Positions 32,201 through 34,479 of a stretch of DNA of 34,479 nt are shown here, in pieces. The stretch is from NCBI GenBank assembly GCA_900548465.1, contig URKY01000024.1:1-34479 (forward strand). Reading direction: 5' to 3'. The notes beneath the pieces were generated by a model. It worked only from the letters and a program-made list of their open reading frames with translations. It made no database searches and was not told the DNA's origin. Source of the DNA: an uncultured Eubacterium sp. Its GTDB lineage: Bacteria > Bacillota > Clostridia > Lachnospirales > Lachnospiraceae. How positions within the stretch are numbered: position 1 is the stretch's first letter; every line of letters begins with the position of its first letter. Both the position numbers and the translations under genes were made by a program.

Positions 32201-34479
32201 GCTTACATTAATGTAGAGAATCTTTATGTGTCTACAGATATCAACAGTGCCGGAAAAGTTTTAAGTGAAATTCTTGGGAAAGATTTAATAGGTATGGCTA
32301 AAAAGGATGTCGATAAGATTTCCGCTGCCATTATGGGAATTTCAAAAACTCCTGCAGTAAAAGACATTATATGCAATATTGAATCATTCTCATGTGACAA
32401 TAATACTTTGAAACTAACATATAAGTTAAATGATAATGATTATGGTATTTCAATAACTGACAGAACCGTTGAAGTAAGTGGCATTGAAATTTTCTATCAG
32501 TCAACAAAGGTAAGTGCGAAAATAAACAACACGAAACCACAGAGTATAAATGTGGATAATAAGGAAGACTATGTTGATTTTGAGACGGCTTATAGAATTA
32601 TTAAAACAAATATAGACAAGTTAAAAAATGCTAAAGCTATTGGTGCAGATATAACATTAAGTACTAATGACAATGAATATACATTTAATACAATTATTGA
32701 CTTGTCTGAAAAAGCACTTAAGGTAACCGTACCGGTTAGTGATATTAATGTAAATGCAGCTTATATTAATAACAAACTTTATCTTGAAGCAGGAAACATA
32801 AAAGTTTTGGCAACAAAAGAAGAACTTAGTGAATTACTTAAAGATTATATAGATGTAGGTCAGATTGATAATATTCTGAATAATTCTTCCGAAGAATTTA
32901 GCTTCTCATTAGATATGCTAAAGAACATAAAAGAAGTAAAATACGTGGATTCCAAATTACAGATAAAATACGCTTTAGATGACTTTGACATAATAATAAG
33001 TCTGAATGAAAAAGATATTACCGTATCTACAGACAATCTTAAAGTTGAAAATAATCCGGTGCAGATTAGCGGAAAAGTAACGGAAATTTATAAAGAATCC
33101 CAAATCAGCAAAGACGACTATAAAGACGAAGATTACAGGGATATTCAGCAGATAATTGATTTGTTAAATAACATAAAGGAAACTCCGGGACTTGCAATAA
33201 ATACATCAATAAAAGATAAGAAATTATCATTAATCTATGAAGATAAGTTTATTTATGGGGACTATGACGGATTTAAATTAAAATCAGATGATGGCTCGAT
33301 AGCTTCAATTGCAGATGCAGTTTTAAAAATATATGATGTGGATATTACGCCGATATTGGAAAAACTGGGCATAGAAGAAGATGAAAAAGACATTAATTTA
33401 GATATGTTTAAACCATATGTCAAAGGAAATATCTTTGACGGCACAGGCTTTGATGCAGATTTTAAATTAAGTGATTTAATCAATAATATTTCCGTTAATG
33501 ATAATGATATTACATATAAGGGAATAGTTAATGAAACAGATTTAGAAGTGGTTCTTTACAATGGAAAAGAAATTACCAAAAAGCCTGCAGACAGTGACGC
33601 TTATATAGATGTAAGTACGGCAGACAGTCTGTTAAAAGGCTTTGGTAATACTGCAACTAATTTGAATTTTGACATAACGGCAAAGGCAACTTTAGGATTA
33701 AATCTTGGATTACTTAAGTTTGATTTAGAAAATGTCCCAATAAGTGCTAAGTTAAAATATGATACAGATGGAGTATACGGAAAGATTCACGCAGATGTTC
33801 CATATATGTCCTTAGTTACAAACAAAAATTTTGATGTTCCGAAAACAACAACTGAAACAATTAATGAAACTTCAAAAACAAAAACTGAAGTTAAAACATC
33901 CTACAGCATAATTAAGGACAGTCAGAAAATAGAAACAGATATGTTTGTTGTTCCAAATTCAATTTATATAAACAAAAAAGTTTCTTACAAATTGAAAAAA
34001 ACAGTGACAACAACTGAATATAAAAAAATAATTTTCTGGATAAAACAGTCTTCTAAGAAAGAAACGGGAATTCTGGACGAAAATCAAAATTTCTATTTGA
34101 AGGAAAGTTACAAAGAAATGCAGAAGAACATAGCAAAGGATTTATGTTTTGCACTTAACTTTACAGACTCGCTTGCAGACAAAATTTCAAATAGTGGTGA
34201 TAATGGCGATGTATCAAATCCGAATATAAAGGACATCTTTAGAAATTATACTTATGACGGAAGTGGAACATACAGATTTGATTTGAATTTAGGCAGTCTG
34301 ACCAATAATGCACTGGGACTTACAGACGTTGATATAATTCAAAACAAAGAAGGTTATCTGAACAAACTTTTAATTGACAGCAAACTATATTCTGTAATTT
34401 CAATTAAATTAGATGCAGACCTAAATAACATAGGTGAAAAAGTGGATATAGGATTTGATCCGAAAGAATTAGAGAAAAA
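29273..34479 (+). CDS. Giant membrane-anchored repeat protein, C-terminus cut by window edge
   Basis: The frame opens at ATG 29273 (SD GGAGG) and stays open to the window end, 1,735 codons plus two bases, with no stop. The N-terminus is lysine-rich (residues 3-16), followed by one membrane helix (about 17-38, KAVFAALFIVMAIVVGTLIH), so the bulk is probably outside the cell. Residues about 75-300 look like a LolA/LppX-type lipoprotein domain (inference). The rest is made of about 200-residue units rich in alternating beta strands, each with a recurring core such as IYVTAKNIHVVATEEELFDV. A Thr/Lys-rich segment near 1,520-1,600 breaks the pattern. I recognise no named family. Its neighbours, htpG and the unknown gene, are divergent and give no functional clue. 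Confidence 0.85.
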   Translation, partial: MTKKENKHKKIRKGKKAVFAALFIVMAIVVGTLIHSLFLKDTADSKPIDNTKVVENETYADVPKDDSTPEDYSPEENIAICQSVMQKMKAWTSKTEGTATADVLFINYTQNINASKVIKDKSAIVQSSSMSTLLSTGQQRVFKDGAILVRNAKKVKSTSDIDWEEDYTPISEDTYAKNYGRKPFSMTNYVIDKNTIISAKIIKSDKDTYKFEYELKPDEATVYYKRQMKTEGGASDYPKFHSVKAVVTMDKKWRPVKIHYSENYDINISVVGDVTCQGEITETFADFEQVKELPNQGKVDEFIKTKYDKNKLSDLPQKDEADVSKYVSDMFKETPYYQIKIKAGKNDLNFNTYIDLENGVIKAQNKDLFLAYANNKVYINYGKIKVSAKADSVFEAINIVSKAVDLDTKAVDFDYLTKLDLNNIDSNKITGLLNNVKLEQKDNYIKVAYKTDTINADIKVTLANENVSLNYANIGVMPDKKLANKLKSKNIKISVNSGKKEQFQSLNNYNDVSKATTLIKPWIKTINSKAIKTNIRVKVAGETLKGNAVLNYKPMAAKFTTKLYGVKIEAQIIKNVVYLKTSNIKVKCKINEVESTVKQMLELVGVKADNVLPKSYAKVIKKLQKGNIDVEKLLKKVNKVSYSKGFLKVNAKVEGLKFNIGLSKNTIKLNQKKNLGAKVKITKKYRKRRKISVKRIEYVDMKQVLASLKKLKLARILKSQGIVLDTDISAGQYKLNGFLTASYGKDFTIKYVTTIEGVPISIIYKDKNIYVTAKNIHVVATEEELFDVIKGILPKLNINLNDKTLAESKSFAQAFRLLKGEYINNINIKDIIGNVETLKYDKGALVLAYKYDGKHIATIKLNNKTLQIAGAYANMDINAKITINNIYAKSPLISVDNSKYSKITDIINVVEKFGVEDLITSNGIDTDVTLDVSGLQFKANVKADYSDKNKIALDITTNLEYKGETIPVEIKYIDEIAYINVENLYVSTDINSAGKVLSEILGKDLIGMAKKDVDKISAAIMGISKTPAVKDIICNIESFSCDNNTLKLTYKLNDNDYGISITDRTVEVSGIEIFYQSTKVSAKINNTKPQSINVDNKEDYVDFETAYRIIKTNIDKLKNAKAIGADITLSTNDNEYTFNTIIDLSEKALKVTVPVSDINVNAAYINNKLYLEAGNIKVLATKEELSELLKDYIDVGQIDNILNNSSEEFSFSLDMLKNIKEVKYVDSKLQIKYALDDFDIIISLNEKDITVSTDNLKVENNPVQISGKVTEIYKESQISKDDYKDEDYRDIQQIIDLLNNIKETPGLAINTSIKDKKLSLIYEDKFIYGDYDGFKLKSDDGSIASIADAVLKIYDVDITPILEKLGIEEDEKDINLDMFKPYVKGNIFDGTGFDADFKLSDLINNISVNDNDITYKGIVNETDLEVVLYNGKEITKKPADSDAYIDVSTADSLLKGFGNTATNLNFDITAKATLGLNLGLLKFDLENVPISAKLKYDTDGVYGKIHADVPYMSLVTNKNFDVPKTTTETINETSKTKTEVKTSYSIIKDSQKIETDMFVVPNSIYINKKVSYKLKKTVTTTEYKKIIFWIKQSSKKETGILDENQNFYLKESYKEMQKNIAKDLCFALNFTDSLADKISNSGDNGDVSNPNIKDIFRNYTYDGSGTYRFDLNLGSLTNNALGLTDVDIIQNKEGYLNKLLIDSKLYSVISIKLDADLNNIGEKVDIGFDPKELEK
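30374..33340 (+). repeat. Six divergent protein repeats within the giant surface protein
   Basis: A recurring core of beta strand-turn-beta strand followed by a helix is seen at 30374-30484 (YANNKVYINYGKIKVSAK), 30977-31090 (IKNVVYLKTSNIKVKCK), 31553-31660 (YKDKNIYVTAKNIHVVAT), 32177-32281 (YIDEIAYINVENLYVSTD), 32753-32857 (YINNKLYLEAGNIKVLAT) and 33230-33340 (YEDKFIYGDYDGFKLKSD). Starts are 201, 192, 208, 192 and 159 residues apart. The shared pattern is x-Y-x-(N/D)-x-x-(I/V)-Y-x-x-x-x-N-(I/L)-x-V. A divergent seventh copy may lie after 33540. Confidence 0.75.

Overview
The window looks like a chromosomal segment of an AT-rich, Gram-positive anaerobe of the Lachnospiraceae/Clostridia type. 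The evidence is the low GC content, strong AGGAGG-type ribosome binding sites, HrcA/CIRCE regulation, a Dlt-like cell-surface acylation cluster, and gene families typical of gut Lachnospiraceae. No species can be named from this sequence. No rRNA, tRNA, CRISPR array or transposase gene was seen.

Layout: (1) 1-46, start of a leftward aroC, with a divergent promoter region to 252. (2) 253-2909, rightward aldo/keto reductase, tgt, yajC and a small acyl carrier protein, closed by a perfect terminator. (3) 3105-11049, five rightward surface or acyl-transfer genes: a DltD-like SGNH protein, an MBOAT acyltransferase, an acyl-AMP ligase, a DASS/SLC13 carboxylate transporter, and a secreted SGNH hydrolase with Ig-like and FN3-like domains. 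With the upstream carrier protein these make a Dlt-like extracellular O-acylation system of unknown acyl group. (4) 11281-18058, an amino-acid operon leuB-ilvD-ilvB-serC-serA with its own promoter. (5) 18142-21713, a MscS channel, a small conserved unknown protein, a lipoprotein nuclease, and proA. (6) 21714-22089, a gene-free stretch holding a degenerate tandem array of about 73 bp inverted-repeat units and the argH terminator. (7) argH (leftward), divergent from a Dus-type tRNA dihydrouridine synthase and a beta-CASP metallo-beta-lactamase RNase. (8) 26228-26428, a 201-bp imperfect palindrome between convergent genes. (9) Leftward htpG with a perfect CIRCE operator, preceded by a leftward unknown gene with an apparently leaderless promoter. 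(10) 29273 to the window end, the first 1,735 codons of a giant membrane-anchored protein of about 200-residue repeats that runs off the edge.

The items most worth follow-up are the acylation locus paired with a carboxylate transporter, the giant repeat protein, the hairpin array after proA, and the 201-bp palindrome. Housekeeping calls rest on clear family motifs. The biochemical proposal for the acylation locus and the fold proposal for the giant protein are inference.
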